This document shows positions 52,153-61,821 of a DNA stretch of 64,000 nt, piece by piece. Within the stretch, counting starts at the first letter, position 1, and every line of letters starts with the position of its first letter. The notes below the pieces were generated by a model, which saw only the letters and a program-made list of their open reading frames with translations, ran no database searches and was not told the origin of the DNA. Position numbers and translations under genes: made by a program. The stretch is taken from assembly GCF_000142805.1 (NCBI RefSeq), contig NC_013081.1, positions 1,364,001 through 1,428,000 on the forward strand, read 5' to 3'. The stretch is from Lachancea thermotolerans CBS 6340. Its lineage: Eukaryota > Ascomycota > Saccharomycetes > Saccharomycetales > Saccharomycetaceae.

Positions 52153-52794
52153 ATGTGGAGCTTAGCCCTCATATGCCTGTTTATATACACCGCATCTAGC
52201 TCCCCAATAACATTCACTCTTTTCGCGGGCTCGAAGGAGTGTTTTTACGTGCGGACCTCAGACACAAACAGTGTAATATCATACTACTACGCAGTACAGC
52301 GAGGCGCAGACCATCGAATGGATGTAAATTACGATATTTTTACTCCAGAAAGCCCTCAAGTACCTGAGATCAGTCGGCGAGGTGAACCTCAAGGCGAATG
52401 GTCGTTTGCAGCTCCGCATACAGGACAGTACGCTTTCTGTTTCTACAGCCAAGAAGCGGACAGGATCGTGGACCTTGATATTGAGGTGGTAGCTCTCGAT
52501 AAAGAGCAGAAGTCTAATTCAGGCTCATCTGAGGCTTCTGCTGGGAAGTTCTTACTATCTGAGGAGCTGGGCGAAACTCTCAACTTACTAGAACAACAGC
52601 TTACAATATTAGAAAAAAACGCAGACTACTACAGAGAACGCTCACGCCGCAATCGATTAACTCTTGAAGTAGTTAGTTTAAGGATCAGACGAACTTCAAT
52701 CATTGGCTTGCTCTTCGTGCTTGGTGTTAGTTTTGTGTCGCAGGCTCTTGCAAGCAGACTTCAGGCTACAAACCCTCGACAGCATGCTGCTTAG
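52153..52794 (+). CDS. ERP3: p24-family cargo receptor Erp3
   Basis: A 213-aa p24 protein (S. cerevisiae Erp3 is 225 aa). An N-terminal signal peptide (MWSLALICLFIYTASSS) is followed by the GOLD domain with CFYV and CFYSQEAD Cys residues (about 20-115), a coiled-coil region (LLEQQLTILEKNADYYRERS) and a single membrane segment near the end (SIIGLLFVLGVSFVSQAL). The short cytosolic tail is SRLQATNPRQHAA, lacking an obvious KKxx. It works in ER-Golgi vesicles. The first ATG is 52153; the frame upstream only starts at a non-ATG (TTG). Next to CDC7 as in YDL017W/YDL018C. Confidence 0.9.
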   Translation: MWSLALICLFIYTASSSPITFTLFAGSKECFYVRTSDTNSVISYYYAVQRGADHRMDVNYDIFTPESPQVPEISRRGEPQGEWSFAAPHTGQYAFCFYSQEADRIVDLDIEVVALDKEQKSNSGSSEASAGKFLLSEELGETLNLLEQQLTILEKNADYYRERSRRNRLTLEVVSLRIRRTSIIGLLFVLGVSFVSQALASRLQATNPRQHAA

Positions 52795-52851
52795 ATAGCG
52801 TAATTACTATACAAGGTTATGTGTTTAATGCTAATGGAACCAGATATTAGG

Positions 52852-54480
52852 TCATATGGCTCGAGGCTCCAAAAGGGTCCTTCCTTTTGGAATACTCGAG
52901 AGGCCTCTTGTAGCTTCGAAGATTAACTGACCCCGCAAAAAAGTCGACATAACTTGACCCTTAAGCTCGCGGCCCTCATAAGCTGTCAGTCTGTTTTTGT
53001 AGAGGATGTTGTCCTTGCTGATCGTGCGCCGCTGATGCTGGTCTAAAACTACAAAGTCGGCATCATATCCGGTACGCAAGAAGCCCTTGCGGTCGTGAAG
53101 ACCAACCTGCTTGGCTGTGTTCTCACAGCACCACTCTGCAATATCAGTGAGACTTACTGGCGGAGACATTTTGGAACCCTCTGTGATTAAAATGGATAAA
53201 CCAAGCCCAACAGAAGAAATACCGCCCCACGCGCCAAAAAAGTCACCTTCAGAGAGGTTTTTGAGTTGCGGTGTACAAGGAGAATGATCGCTCACAACAG
53301 TAGTAATTATTCTATCGTGGAGAGCCTTCCAAAGCGCCTTTCTATTATCTTCCGTACGAATTGGAGGACAACACTTGAATTGAGTGGCCTTTGCAGGGAT
53401 TTGTTCCGCAGCAAAGGTGAGATAATGAAAACATGTTTCGACAGTGATCGGCAAACCCAACTCTCTTTGGGCCTTGATAATCATGGGTATCGCTTCCTGA
53501 GTGGCCAAGTGAACGATGTGCACTGGTGGTGCACTTTGGAACAACGCCAGTGATTCTCTGAGACAGGAAATCAAGAGTCCGATAGCGCTAGTTTCACACT
53601 GATCTGGCCTGGAGGCCAAAAAGGAGCCGTATTCGGTCGGATCGACGTTTGCTAAAGTATCGTCAACCCCTGCTGCCACCGTCAAAGGTGGGCTTATAAG
53701 GTCATCGTGGTGTACAATATGGGATGGCTGCCCATACCTGGGCTCGGCAGATGATAGTACGGAAGACTCGGCCAAGGCCCGAATTTCGTTGTTTGTCAAA
53801 TTCTTGGCACTTTCTACCGAACGTACAGCTTCCAGATCCATTGGCTCCCTTGAAGGTTCCAGAATCCCAAAGTTGTGGTCAGGAGGTAGCTCCGCATGAA
53901 ATAAGAGTTGCGTTTTCTCGTTTTTCAGAACTTCCAAGGCATTCATGATGTATTTCTTTGACACTTGCGGAAACTCGTCAACCCCCGAGTCGAGCAAAAA
54001 CCCTTTGAAGCCACGAACTCCGGCTCGAACAAGAGGTATTAGATCGTCGAGGTTGCTAGGTACAAGACCTCCCCAGAAAGCCACGTCGCACCACATTTGG
54101 TTTTGTGCCGCATTCAGTTTGATATTAAGGTTTTTGACAGTGGTCGTGGGAGGGACCGCATTTAGTGGCATGTCAACTACAGTGGTGACACCTCCGCTTG
54201 AAGCAGCTTGAGTTCCCGTAGCAAACCCTTCCCATTCGGTTCTGCCTGGCTCGTTCAAATGAACATGAGAGTCCACTAGACCGGGCATAATCACGTGCGG
54301 CGTAACAATACCATAATCGACAACCTTGTGCGATTCTAAACGCTCATCGTGAATGCCTCTGATTACTTCATTCTTGTAGATCTCCACAATCTTGCCAGAA
54401 TCAGTCGAATACACGATTGTTGCAGGAATGCATTGGTGATCGATGATCACGCTACGAGATGCTATGGCTTTGACAGGCAT
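52852..54480 (-). CDS. DAL1: Allantoinase Dal1
   Basis: A 542-aa cyclic amidohydrolase (S. cerevisiae Dal1 is 460 aa). The ATG at 54480 gives MPVKAIASRSVIID, matching the family's start. The metal-binding motif is DSHVHLNEPG (H72 and H74), the bridging Lys is in VRGFKGFLLDSG (K159), and further His and Asp ligands are in LLFHAEL, ETCFHYL and VSDHSPCTP. It hydrolyses allantoin to allantoate, the second-stage step of purine-nitrogen use. About 65 extra residues appear to lie between the AEL and YGSFL blocks (roughly residues 203-280) compared with my recollection of the S. cerevisiae protein. Three GATAAG elements lie upstream. In S. cerevisiae this gene is in the DAL cluster; here it is alone between ERP3 and KAP104. 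Confidence 0.95.
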   Translation of the reverse strand: MPVKAIASRSVIIDHQCIPATIVYSTDSGKIVEIYKNEVIRGIHDERLESHKVVDYGIVTPHVIMPGLVDSHVHLNEPGRTEWEGFATGTQAASSGGVTTVVDMPLNAVPPTTTVKNLNIKLNAAQNQMWCDVAFWGGLVPSNLDDLIPLVRAGVRGFKGFLLDSGVDEFPQVSKKYIMNALEVLKNEKTQLLFHAELPPDHNFGILEPSREPMDLEAVRSVESAKNLTNNEIRALAESSVLSSAEPRYGQPSHIVHHDDLISPPLTVAAGVDDTLANVDPTEYGSFLASRPDQCETSAIGLLISCLRESLALFQSAPPVHIVHLATQEAIPMIIKAQRELGLPITVETCFHYLTFAAEQIPAKATQFKCCPPIRTEDNRKALWKALHDRIITTVVSDHSPCTPQLKNLSEGDFFGAWGGISSVGLGLSILITEGSKMSPPVSLTDIAEWCCENTAKQVGLHDRKGFLRTGYDADFVVLDQHQRRTISKDNILYKNRLTAYEGRELKGQVMSTFLRGQLIFEATRGLSSIPKGRTLLEPRAI

Positions 54481-54486
54481 TGGACG

Positions 54487-54621
54487 CTTATCTGGTTGTC
54501 TTTCAAGATAGTGCGATAAGTAGGAAGGACACTGATCGAAGTCCTGTATATAAGTCAATCCCAAAATCCCGAGTAGTCAAACAAAGTGTTCCCCTCCCCC
54601 TGCGTTACATCATTTCTTATC
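54487..54621. promoter_or_regulatory. GATAAG elements upstream of DAL1
   Basis: CTTATC at 54487-54492, GATAAG at 54515-54520 and CTTATC at 54616-54621. The second and third lie 35 and 136 bp upstream of the ATG at 54480, and the first lies in the proximal leader. This is the expected layout for a gene under nitrogen catabolite control. The rest of 54481-55015 shows no other gene I would report. Confidence 0.65.
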
Positions 54622-55015
54622 GCACTACCTTCAGTTCCGAAGGTCAACACTGTATGAAGTAAGCGGAAAACATCGCACATCGCCGAATGGAAAAAAAAAG
54701 TTCATAAAAGTGCGCAGGAAAAGCTGTAGGAGTTCAGATAACACAAAATAAGGCCTTCAACCCCGAAGATCAGTGCCTCGAACTTGCAGTTTGTCCTCGC
54801 GAAAAATGCCTTTGATGCAGTAGAACAAGGCAACAGCACAGAATAACGAGGGCGAACAAAGGCTTGTTTTGCCAATCAGCAAATAGTGCGTGAACAATGC
54901 GTGGCTGAGTCGCATTTCAGCGTCTATAAGGCAGGCAACCGCGCCTTGCGATACGATGAGAGACACTTTTGGCACAGCGACGACTGTAAAAAAAAACCAC
55001 GATTGCTTACGGTTC

Positions 55016-57715
55016 TCACATAAACTGTGCGAGAAAGTTCATCTCATCTTGCGACAATTTCAGCAGCTGTAGAGTGTCCGAATGATTCATGAGAAAAGCG
55101 TAGAGATCTTCCGCAAAATCGGATATGTCAACGTCTCGAGAAACTCCCCGAATGAATTTGTGCAAGGACGACGAAGACATGGTGTTTGTCGATTCTGTAA
55201 TATTAAGAACCTTAGTAAACCCGCCGTAGGCAGCAGCTTTCTCATCCGGGTCCGCGATATTCATGGCATGTTCACACCATCTTGCCCAGCATGCGTCATG
55301 TGCAAAGGGCCCGTTCGTGAATGCTTCCGCATGAAAGCGTGCCATTCTACCTATAGTTATGGCGAGGTTCTCCGCCACAGAGCTATGAATGATCCTTGTT
55401 GTATCACAGAATAGATCCAACACAACTCGTGAAAGATCGATCATAAAGGCAGCAAGGTCAATGCGTTCGCTTATAAGCCCCAAGGCCCACACGGCGTTGT
55501 TTATGGTCGGTGTAGCATCTGAGTCGTCGTTATGGATTAGCTCAGTGCTAATGTATTTCAGAAAGTCAACCAAAGCGCCTCCTAAGAGAGAAGGGTCATA
55601 AAAATATGCGATATCGCCCAAAAGAGCAAACCCGCTTTGCCTAACTTCATGAACTGGGTCTTGAAGACATTGGCCCAAAACACCCAAGGTGCTCTTATCG
55701 CCGTCGGGGAACAACAAGTCTTGGCTGGCAGGGCCTAGTCCTTGTACTAAACCGTCGATAAGATCCAAAGATGTCACAACGAAATCCTTCTCTGGCACCT
55801 CAACCGAGGGATCATTTTGAGACCTAGCCTCTAGCTCGACACACTGAACGAGAATCCTATAAGCGCGGCTGTAGACTTCTGGCGCCATGGGAGCAAACTT
55901 CTCTCCAAGTGACGCCGCGACGTAAGATAGACATTCTAAAAGCGGCCAAAGCTCTTTGTCATTGTCTGATAGCGATGCCCATTTGTTTATCAAATGAGGC
56001 AGGATTGAGTTCATGGCCGTCTCCTCGAATTCACACTTTTCAGCAAGCCTTCCTACTGCATCATACAAGATAATGAGATTTTTCTTTTGATATAGTTGAA
56101 AGCATTGGTTGAATCTGTTCAACAGTTCACCGTAAAGAAGGGTTTCCAAGAGTTCGGTGTCACAATTCTCGATGAATACAGCAACACTACTGATGGCAGC
56201 CTCTTGTACACTTTTTTTTTTGTCCATTAGAGCAAGCATAATCGCTTCAAAAACTGGCAGAAGAAATTGCGTGTTGTCTGAAAGGATCCATGTGGAGAAC
56301 CTACTTAAAGTCCAACAGGTTATGGTCCTCACAGGAGCCCATGGATCTTTAAGTTTTTGTACTAAGAACGGAATCAAAGCAGGAAGTTGATCTGAAAAAT
56401 ATTTCATTCCACCGTCAGCCATGGCCCCCAAGGCCAAGATGGTGGCTTCGCGAACATACCAATCTACCGCTGAGAGATGTTCCCTCAAAATTGGAAACGC
56501 AATGGGAAGTACGTCTCTCGGTAGAATGCTGGTAACCACGTCGAGTGTTGCCGCAGAACACTTTCTAAGGTTCCAAATTGTGTCAAAATCGCCATCATCA
56601 TCTGGATCCTCGTCTTCATCAACATAAGATCCGTCTCTTTTTTTGTTGATCTTCGCATTCATGGGTTTGATATCCTCGTCTTTATCTTCAAGATCAGCAT
56701 CAGTCTCGTTTGAAGACTCGAATATAAGAATGTCTTCCTCGTTGTAAACCATTTTGGACAACAACGTAGGGACAAGGTCACCGACAAATGGTTTTACTGC
56801 GTTTTCTGGAATATGTGTGTTTGATGCAAATGCCAACAGAAACTCACATGCTTCCAAGGCAACTTTCTCCTCCTGTGCTGTGTTGACAACACTTAAAACA
56901 AAGTGCACTATCCCATTTAAATGATCTATCAGTTTATCAGGTCTGAACTCTAGCAATTCAACTAGAGAGGTACATATTTGAGAAATGACAAGTTCACTCT
57001 TGTCATTTTGAGCCAGCTGGAAGAGGTTGCTTAAAAACTCGTCTATTCTGGTAATAAAGCTTTGGGTTTGAAGCGGAATGACTTGGTTTAAGCACTTTAT
57101 TGATTCTGCCCTGATCAACTCACTGGAGTCGCTGGTCATAAACGCTAAAAAACTACCAACCAAGGTTTCCATTGGCTTGACAGCGTTTGACCATTCTAGC
57201 ATAAAGAACTGCGAATTGTCTTCCATTATTTTTGATAGTGCTTTCACACTGGCCTCGCTGCCATGGGATGTCGATTCCAAAAGGCGAGATAAAATGCCAA
57301 CGCCTGCTGGGTCGTCCCTGTGTTTTCTGAAGTATGTCGAGAAAAGAGTCGTAATAACAATACCGGTGATATTGGAAACAAGAGGGCTATCAGCTTGAAG
57401 GCCTGTTGCAATGTTTTCCTTAATGTAGCTTAGGTCAACCTCTCTGGAGTTTTGCAGTAGACAGTTCTTTAAAATCATCCCGGCCGCAGCGCGGCAGTTC
57501 AAAATGTCGTTCGCACCTAGCTGCGAACTCAACGAAGAGTTTGAGTTCATCTGTGTCAGAAGAAAACACAAGTAGTTCCAGAGTTCAGAGTGGAGCTTGA
57601 ATGTTTCTAGAACCTCCATGGCCTGGGATCTCTTTTCCGGGAAAGGAGACATAGAATCTATAATGACAGACATTATCTGCATCAAAGATGTTTCATCAGG
57701 CTCCCACGACGACAT
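55016..57715 (-). CDS. KAP104: Transportin / karyopherin-beta2 Kap104
   Basis: An 899-aa HEAT-repeat importin (S. cerevisiae Kap104 is 918 aa). A long acidic loop lies at about residues 330-375 (DADLEDKDEDIKP and DEDEDPDDDGDFD), the H8-like loop that helps release PY-NLS cargo on RanGTP binding. The typical DWYVREATILALGAMADG and DPWAPVRTITCWTLSRFS repeats follow. The C-terminal half binds PY-NLS cargo such as Nab2 and Hrp1. ATG at 57715. It belongs with the YBR016W/YBR017C block, consistent with the CYSTM gene 13 kb away. Confidence 0.95.
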   Translation of the reverse strand: MSSWEPDETSLMQIMSVIIDSMSPFPEKRSQAMEVLETFKLHSELWNYLCFLLTQMNSNSSLSSQLGANDILNCRAAAGMILKNCLLQNSREVDLSYIKENIATGLQADSPLVSNITGIVITTLFSTYFRKHRDDPAGVGILSRLLESTSHGSEASVKALSKIMEDNSQFFMLEWSNAVKPMETLVGSFLAFMTSDSSELIRAESIKCLNQVIPLQTQSFITRIDEFLSNLFQLAQNDKSELVISQICTSLVELLEFRPDKLIDHLNGIVHFVLSVVNTAQEEKVALEACEFLLAFASNTHIPENAVKPFVGDLVPTLLSKMVYNEEDILIFESSNETDADLEDKDEDIKPMNAKINKKRDGSYVDEDEDPDDDGDFDTIWNLRKCSAATLDVVTSILPRDVLPIAFPILREHLSAVDWYVREATILALGAMADGGMKYFSDQLPALIPFLVQKLKDPWAPVRTITCWTLSRFSTWILSDNTQFLLPVFEAIMLALMDKKKSVQEAAISSVAVFIENCDTELLETLLYGELLNRFNQCFQLYQKKNLIILYDAVGRLAEKCEFEETAMNSILPHLINKWASLSDNDKELWPLLECLSYVAASLGEKFAPMAPEVYSRAYRILVQCVELEARSQNDPSVEVPEKDFVVTSLDLIDGLVQGLGPASQDLLFPDGDKSTLGVLGQCLQDPVHEVRQSGFALLGDIAYFYDPSLLGGALVDFLKYISTELIHNDDSDATPTINNAVWALGLISERIDLAAFMIDLSRVVLDLFCDTTRIIHSSVAENLAITIGRMARFHAEAFTNGPFAHDACWARWCEHAMNIADPDEKAAAYGGFTKVLNITESTNTMSSSSLHKFIRGVSRDVDISDFAEDLYAFLMNHSDTLQLLKLSQDEMNFLAQFM

Positions 57716-58203
57716 CGTGCCTCAAAAGCTGGAAGTATAGTTACTGTTCAAGAATGAAATCTCGGCCTTTCCTGCTTTGATGCGCTCAAGTAAGAGTTTT
57801 TACCAGATGATAGGTGGTGTGTCACTTGTAACGATAACATGGATATCTACTACTGAATGACCATGTTAAAGAATAGAAGTGAGTTAAGGGAAGAGTGCCA
57901 ACGAACTTTGACAATTGAAAATGCCGTGTCGAAAATGCCTATCTTGCTTCAGCAAATGTGTATTTTAAAAGTATAATTTTGTATTTATTGGATTTTAACG
58001 ACAACGCTAAAATATGACAACTGCGACAAGTGACACACGGCTTACTGTGGGGAAGTACAATACATTTTTACAGCAAAACAGCGCTCGGCCCTCTTTCCGC
58101 AACAGTTGCGTATTTGTGCTTGCTACCTATCTTTAAAAATGTGCTTAACTTAATTAGAAGCTCTGGTTAATATACAGACTATGTGGGATCGATGCAGGTT
58201 GTA
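57716..58203. other. KAP104 promoter / BUD14 3' region
   Basis: About 490 bp, AT-rich, with both neighbours on the minus strand. I looked for RNA genes and saw no convincing tRNA or snoRNA signature. Confidence 0.4.
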
Positions 58204-60144
58204 CTAGTCACTCATAACAGCGTTAATTTTCCGCAGTAGCTCATCGATTCTATCGAAAAGTGGGTTATAGAGCTCATGAACAACAGGGTGGTGCTTATTT
58301 TTCAGCTCGTTGAATGAAATGGTACTATTGATGGTGGTTGCTGAGGTGCCACGTTCTTCGTTTATGCTAGATTCGTTGGAAGATGCTGAGGTGCTTTCAC
58401 GATGAGAAGAATCGCGAGTGATTGCCTCACTTCTTGTTGCTTTTGGCATAGTAGGATCTTCTTCATCTTCTGCGTCGTATACGTCATCTTCCTTCATCGA
58501 GCTGACTATCTTGGAGATATCCTTAATTGCTCTGGTTGAAGGAATGCCTTCCACAGCGGGCTCGACATCGAAATTTCCGTTGTTGACCTGTGGAGAGTCA
58601 TTTGTCCACTCTGAAGAAGAAGGCGAGTACTCTCCTATTGTTGAAATCGAATAATTAGAGTTCGACTTAGGCAGATCTTTGCTACCTGCAAAAGGTATCG
58701 TGGGTGCTTTGAAAGTTTGCTGAAGCCCGTCATCAACAGCTTTAAGTAGCCTGCGTGCATCACGAGCCTGTGGAACAGGCGATAGATGACCCTTCAGTTT
58801 CTCAGTGTTGTAGTCGTGTTCTGGTTTATGTTGGTTCTCCGTTTGCATTGTTCTGGTCTTTTTCACGTGAAGCGGCAAGGTACCGCCAGTATTGAATGAT
58901 ACGTCACTGACAACCTCACTGATATCGTCCTCTTCAGGTTCAAGTGTAGCCTTATAAACCTTGTCAAGCGGGGACCCTGAAAGTAGCAACTTTTCAGATT
59001 CTAAATTTTCAAGAGGGTCTTTTTCGGGATGTGAATCTTCTGAACTATGACCTTCTTTGTTAGTTTGCTCTGTTTCCTCTTCACCCAAAGCTTCATCGCT
59101 TCCGTCTTGGAAATATCGCTCGGCATAGCTCACCACGTCATTAAAACTGACAGACTTGTTCCCTTTAGTGTATGGGGCTGAAGAGGCTTCATCATCCTCC
59201 GTATTTGCAGAGTCCCGCTCTTTTCCCTCGTTGCCCTCAGTACTGCCAACGGACCGGCCGGACATATTTTCGTTTTTCCAACAGTTTAATCTAGCTAAGC
59301 GCTCTGGAAAGGTTTCCAGGATCTCTGCGGGAGCAAATCCTATTTTCCCATCGTTGCACCTTTTGACTAGCCACCAGTAAGAGTCCTGGTCATTGAGTAG
59401 CACGCAGCTCTGATCTTGAAACAACTGGCAATGTGAAGGGTCAGGCCCCTGGAATGGGTAAAGAGCATAAAGTTTGCTTGGGTCTATCTCTTCAGGAGGT
59501 GCGAGGGACTGAAATTCGTCTTCATTCATCTCGTCATCGTCATCATCATCGTCATCCTCTTGATCTGAAGTTGAAGAATCTAAACCCTCATCATCGCTAT
59601 GGCTGGCCCTTAGATCTGAAGCTCCAACAAAGTTGGTGCTGCTTTGAAGTTTTGTGCGGCTTGAGCGTGATGTGGTCAGATCATCTTCAGAAGACTGTCC
59701 AACGTTTTGTTCAGAGTTGAAAAACTTCATGGGAGAGCTGTTGTTGGCGTCTGAGCTCAAATCTTTAAGCCTAGTTTCTATGTTATCTTCAAACTCTGAG
59801 TCCGAGTACTCGTATTCATCGCTGTAATCCTCAGTGCGCTTGTCGGAGCCCCCTATAGGTTCAGGCTTTGGCCGGGAAGCCAATCCGTAGCGGCCAAACT
59901 TCTCGCCCACTGAGAAAGTTGCCGATTTGGAGGGAGAAGAATGCTGGTTGTTTGGATTTAGCACAACGCTCCCATTTACGCTTACGCTTTCCTCATCCTC
60001 TCGCACTTTCTTAGGCATTGTTTTAACTATGTCGCTATAGTCCTCTACTAGGTCAGGGTCGCAAAGTAGATTTGTGTGCATGGTTGATTCCCGAGAGCTG
60101 CCCTGAGCATACTTGCCGTATGCTTCGTCTATGATATCCTGCAT
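58204..60144 (-). CDS. BUD14: Glc7 (PP1) regulatory subunit and formin regulator Bud14
   Basis: A 646-aa protein (S. cerevisiae Bud14 is 707 aa). The block CDPDLVEDYSDIVKTMPKK near the start matches the S. cerevisiae N-terminal motif. An SH3 domain lies at about residues 220-283 (KLYALYPFQGPDPS, SYWWLVKRCNDGKIGFAPAE). Downstream of it is KSVSFNDVVSYAERYF, whose KSVSF fits the RVxF docking motif for protein phosphatase 1. The rest is disordered and acidic or Ser-rich. Bud14 targets Glc7 at bud tips and regulates the formin Bnr1 and microtubule interactions at the cortex. The first in-frame ATG is 60144; the frame extends upstream only to a non-ATG codon. Neighbouring ADE1 is as in YAR014C/YAR015W. 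Confidence 0.88.
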   Translation of the reverse strand: MQDIIDEAYGKYAQGSSRESTMHTNLLCDPDLVEDYSDIVKTMPKKVREDEESVSVNGSVVLNPNNQHSSPSKSATFSVGEKFGRYGLASRPKPEPIGGSDKRTEDYSDEYEYSDSEFEDNIETRLKDLSSDANNSSPMKFFNSEQNVGQSSEDDLTTSRSSRTKLQSSTNFVGASDLRASHSDDEGLDSSTSDQEDDDDDDDDEMNEDEFQSLAPPEEIDPSKLYALYPFQGPDPSHCQLFQDQSCVLLNDQDSYWWLVKRCNDGKIGFAPAEILETFPERLARLNCWKNENMSGRSVGSTEGNEGKERDSANTEDDEASSAPYTKGNKSVSFNDVVSYAERYFQDGSDEALGEEETEQTNKEGHSSEDSHPEKDPLENLESEKLLLSGSPLDKVYKATLEPEEDDISEVVSDVSFNTGGTLPLHVKKTRTMQTENQHKPEHDYNTEKLKGHLSPVPQARDARRLLKAVDDGLQQTFKAPTIPFAGSKDLPKSNSNYSISTIGEYSPSSSEWTNDSPQVNNGNFDVEPAVEGIPSTRAIKDISKIVSSMKEDDVYDAEDEEDPTMPKATRSEAITRDSSHRESTSASSNESSINEERGTSATTINSTISFNELKNKHHPVVHELYNPLFDRIDELLRKINAVMSD

Positions 60145-60802
60145 CAACCCAGGGCCTCGACAGATCACAAACCTGTTAAACTGTTTTATCTTGACTGGCG
60201 CGTTCCTGCACGACAAATAACGTATCAGCAGAAGGAATTTTCATGTCTTCTATTGTCACGTGATTGTTCCACGTTAGGTTCATCTTAAGTACGAAAGTAT
60301 TCAATGGTAAGCTAGAGATACATGACCTTCGTGGAAGAGTTTTGGTGTTCTTGTGTAATCATCAGCATGGTCTGGTTCTAAACATTTCACGATTTGATAC
60401 TCAACGCCTTCCATTTTTGGCAAACGCCGTCTCTAGCATGATTTTGAAGATTGGCGCTCTTTTTCCCTCGTGCCCGGACCATGAAGGCATCCAAGTGCTT
60501 TTAAACTGCAGGGTCCGTGAGCGCTAGCATGTTAACATTTTCTGTTGAGTCGTGCTGTCGAATTAAACTTTGCTTCTCTCTGGGTTCGAACAGAAGTAGT
60601 TACTATTGACTCTGCCCTTTTTAAATTTCATGACATGCTATAATTGAATATGATAAAATCAACTGGGAATTGGGATGTCGAATAATATAAATTGAAGAGA
60701 AACCAGTTCGTGACACCTTGCGAACCAGGGATCGACGACTGCGACTATTTTAGTATAACATTTTCCTCCTAGTCGTTGCAAAACCAACTTCATCACTGAA
60801 TT
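60145..60802. other. Divergent intergenic region BUD14 / ADE1
   Basis: About 660 bp holding both promoters, including a TGACTC element (reported separately). A GGTTCGAAC string at 60583-60591 resembles a tRNA B-box but has no partner. Confidence 0.5.
60607..60612 (+). promoter_or_regulatory. TGACTC element upstream of ADE1
   Basis: TGACTC at 60607-60612, 191 bp upstream of the ADE1 ATG. TGACTC is the core recognised by Bas1 (with Pho2) at purine-biosynthesis genes and is also a half-site for Gcn4. A single match is weak evidence. Confidence 0.5.
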
Positions 60803-61717
60803 ATGGCCTTACGTGAAACAAACTTGGATGGCATCTTGCCTCTCCTGGCGAAGGGTAAGGTGAGGGACATTTACGAGGTGGATTCCAAAACGTTACTGTT
60901 TGTTGCAACCGATCGTATCTCTGCCTATGATGTCATTATGAAGAACACAATCCCAGACAAAGGTGTTCTTTTGACGAAGCTTTCGGAGTTTTGGTTTTCA
61001 TACTTGAGTGATGATGTCCGGAACCACCTAGTGGAAATCCCAGAAAACAAAACGATATTTGATCTTCTGCCAGCGCAGCTCTCTGAACCCAAATATAAGT
61101 CTCAATTGGAAGGCAGGTGTATGCTCATTCAAAAGTTCAAACTTATTCCTTTGGAAGTGATCGTGCGTGGATACATTACAGGCTCGGCCTGGAAAGAGTA
61201 CAAGAAGACGGGCACAGTGCACGGCCTCGAGGCCCCAAGCGGCCTACAAGAATCGGAGGAGTTTCCAACCCCAATCTTCACACCCTCGACCAAAGCTGAA
61301 CAGGGCGAGCACGACGAAAACATTTCTCCAGCTCAGGCAGCTGCTCTGGTTGGCCAAGATCTGTGCGACAGGGTCGCTTCCTTGGCGATTAAGCTGTATT
61401 CTAAGTGCAAAGATTATGCCCGTACTAAAGGCATAATAATTGCCGACACAAAGTTCGAGTTCGGAATAGACGAGTCCACTAACGAGATAATATTAGTTGA
61501 TGAGGTATTGACACCAGACTCCTCTCGATTCTGGAATGGGCAAAACTATAAGATAGGACAACCCCAAGATTCCTATGACAAACAGTTTCTAAGAAACTGG
61601 CTGACAGCCAATAAACTTAATGGCGTTGATGGTGTTTCTATGCCAGAGGACATTGTTAGAAATACAAGATCTAAGTATGTGGAGGCTTATGAGACGCTCA
61701 CGGGGGAAAACTTTTAG
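60803..61717 (+). CDS. ADE1: SAICAR synthetase Ade1
   Basis: A 304-aa SAICAR synthetase (S. cerevisiae Ade1 is 306 aa), seventh step of IMP synthesis. Family motifs are seen: GKVRDIYEVD, the DRISAYDVIM near residue 38, PLEVIVRGYITGSAWKEY near residue 118, the IIADTKFEFG and DEVLTPDSSRFW blocks that bind ATP and substrate. ATG at 60803 in an AT-rich context. A TGACTC element lies upstream. Convergent with KIN3 (about 100 bp between stops). The order BUD14-ADE1-KIN3-CDC15 equals YAR014C-YAR015W-YAR018C-YAR019C. Confidence 0.98.
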   Translation: MALRETNLDGILPLLAKGKVRDIYEVDSKTLLFVATDRISAYDVIMKNTIPDKGVLLTKLSEFWFSYLSDDVRNHLVEIPENKTIFDLLPAQLSEPKYKSQLEGRCMLIQKFKLIPLEVIVRGYITGSAWKEYKKTGTVHGLEAPSGLQESEEFPTPIFTPSTKAEQGEHDENISPAQAAALVGQDLCDRVASLAIKLYSKCKDYARTKGIIIADTKFEFGIDESTNEIILVDEVLTPDSSRFWNGQNYKIGQPQDSYDKQFLRNWLTANKLNGVDGVSMPEDIVRNTRSKYVEAYETLTGENF

Positions 61718-61821
61718 TGTGTGAGTATCAAGTGTTTTGTATGCAGAATATAGAAATGCCTTTTAGCGCTTTGTGCCGGTTCTATACCGGCTATGCACCA
61801 GGAAACTCAGTAACTATAAGA

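Noticed and set aside
54757-54975. Small minus-strand frame with a hydrophobic stretch between DAL1 and KAP104
   Set aside because: The frame opens on a GTG; from the first ATG it is only about 50 codons. No homolog recognised. It overlaps the DAL1 promoter. It could still be a real micro-protein.
60145-60216. N-terminal extension of BUD14 upstream of its first ATG
   Set aside because: The extension opens on a non-ATG codon and has no counterpart. The same reasoning moved the starts of MDV1, ERP3 and DAL1 downstream to the first ATG.
60540-60600. Possible tRNA: GGTTCGAAC string resembling a B-box
   Set aside because: No A-box at the right distance, and the flanking bases do not form a paired T-stem or acceptor stem.
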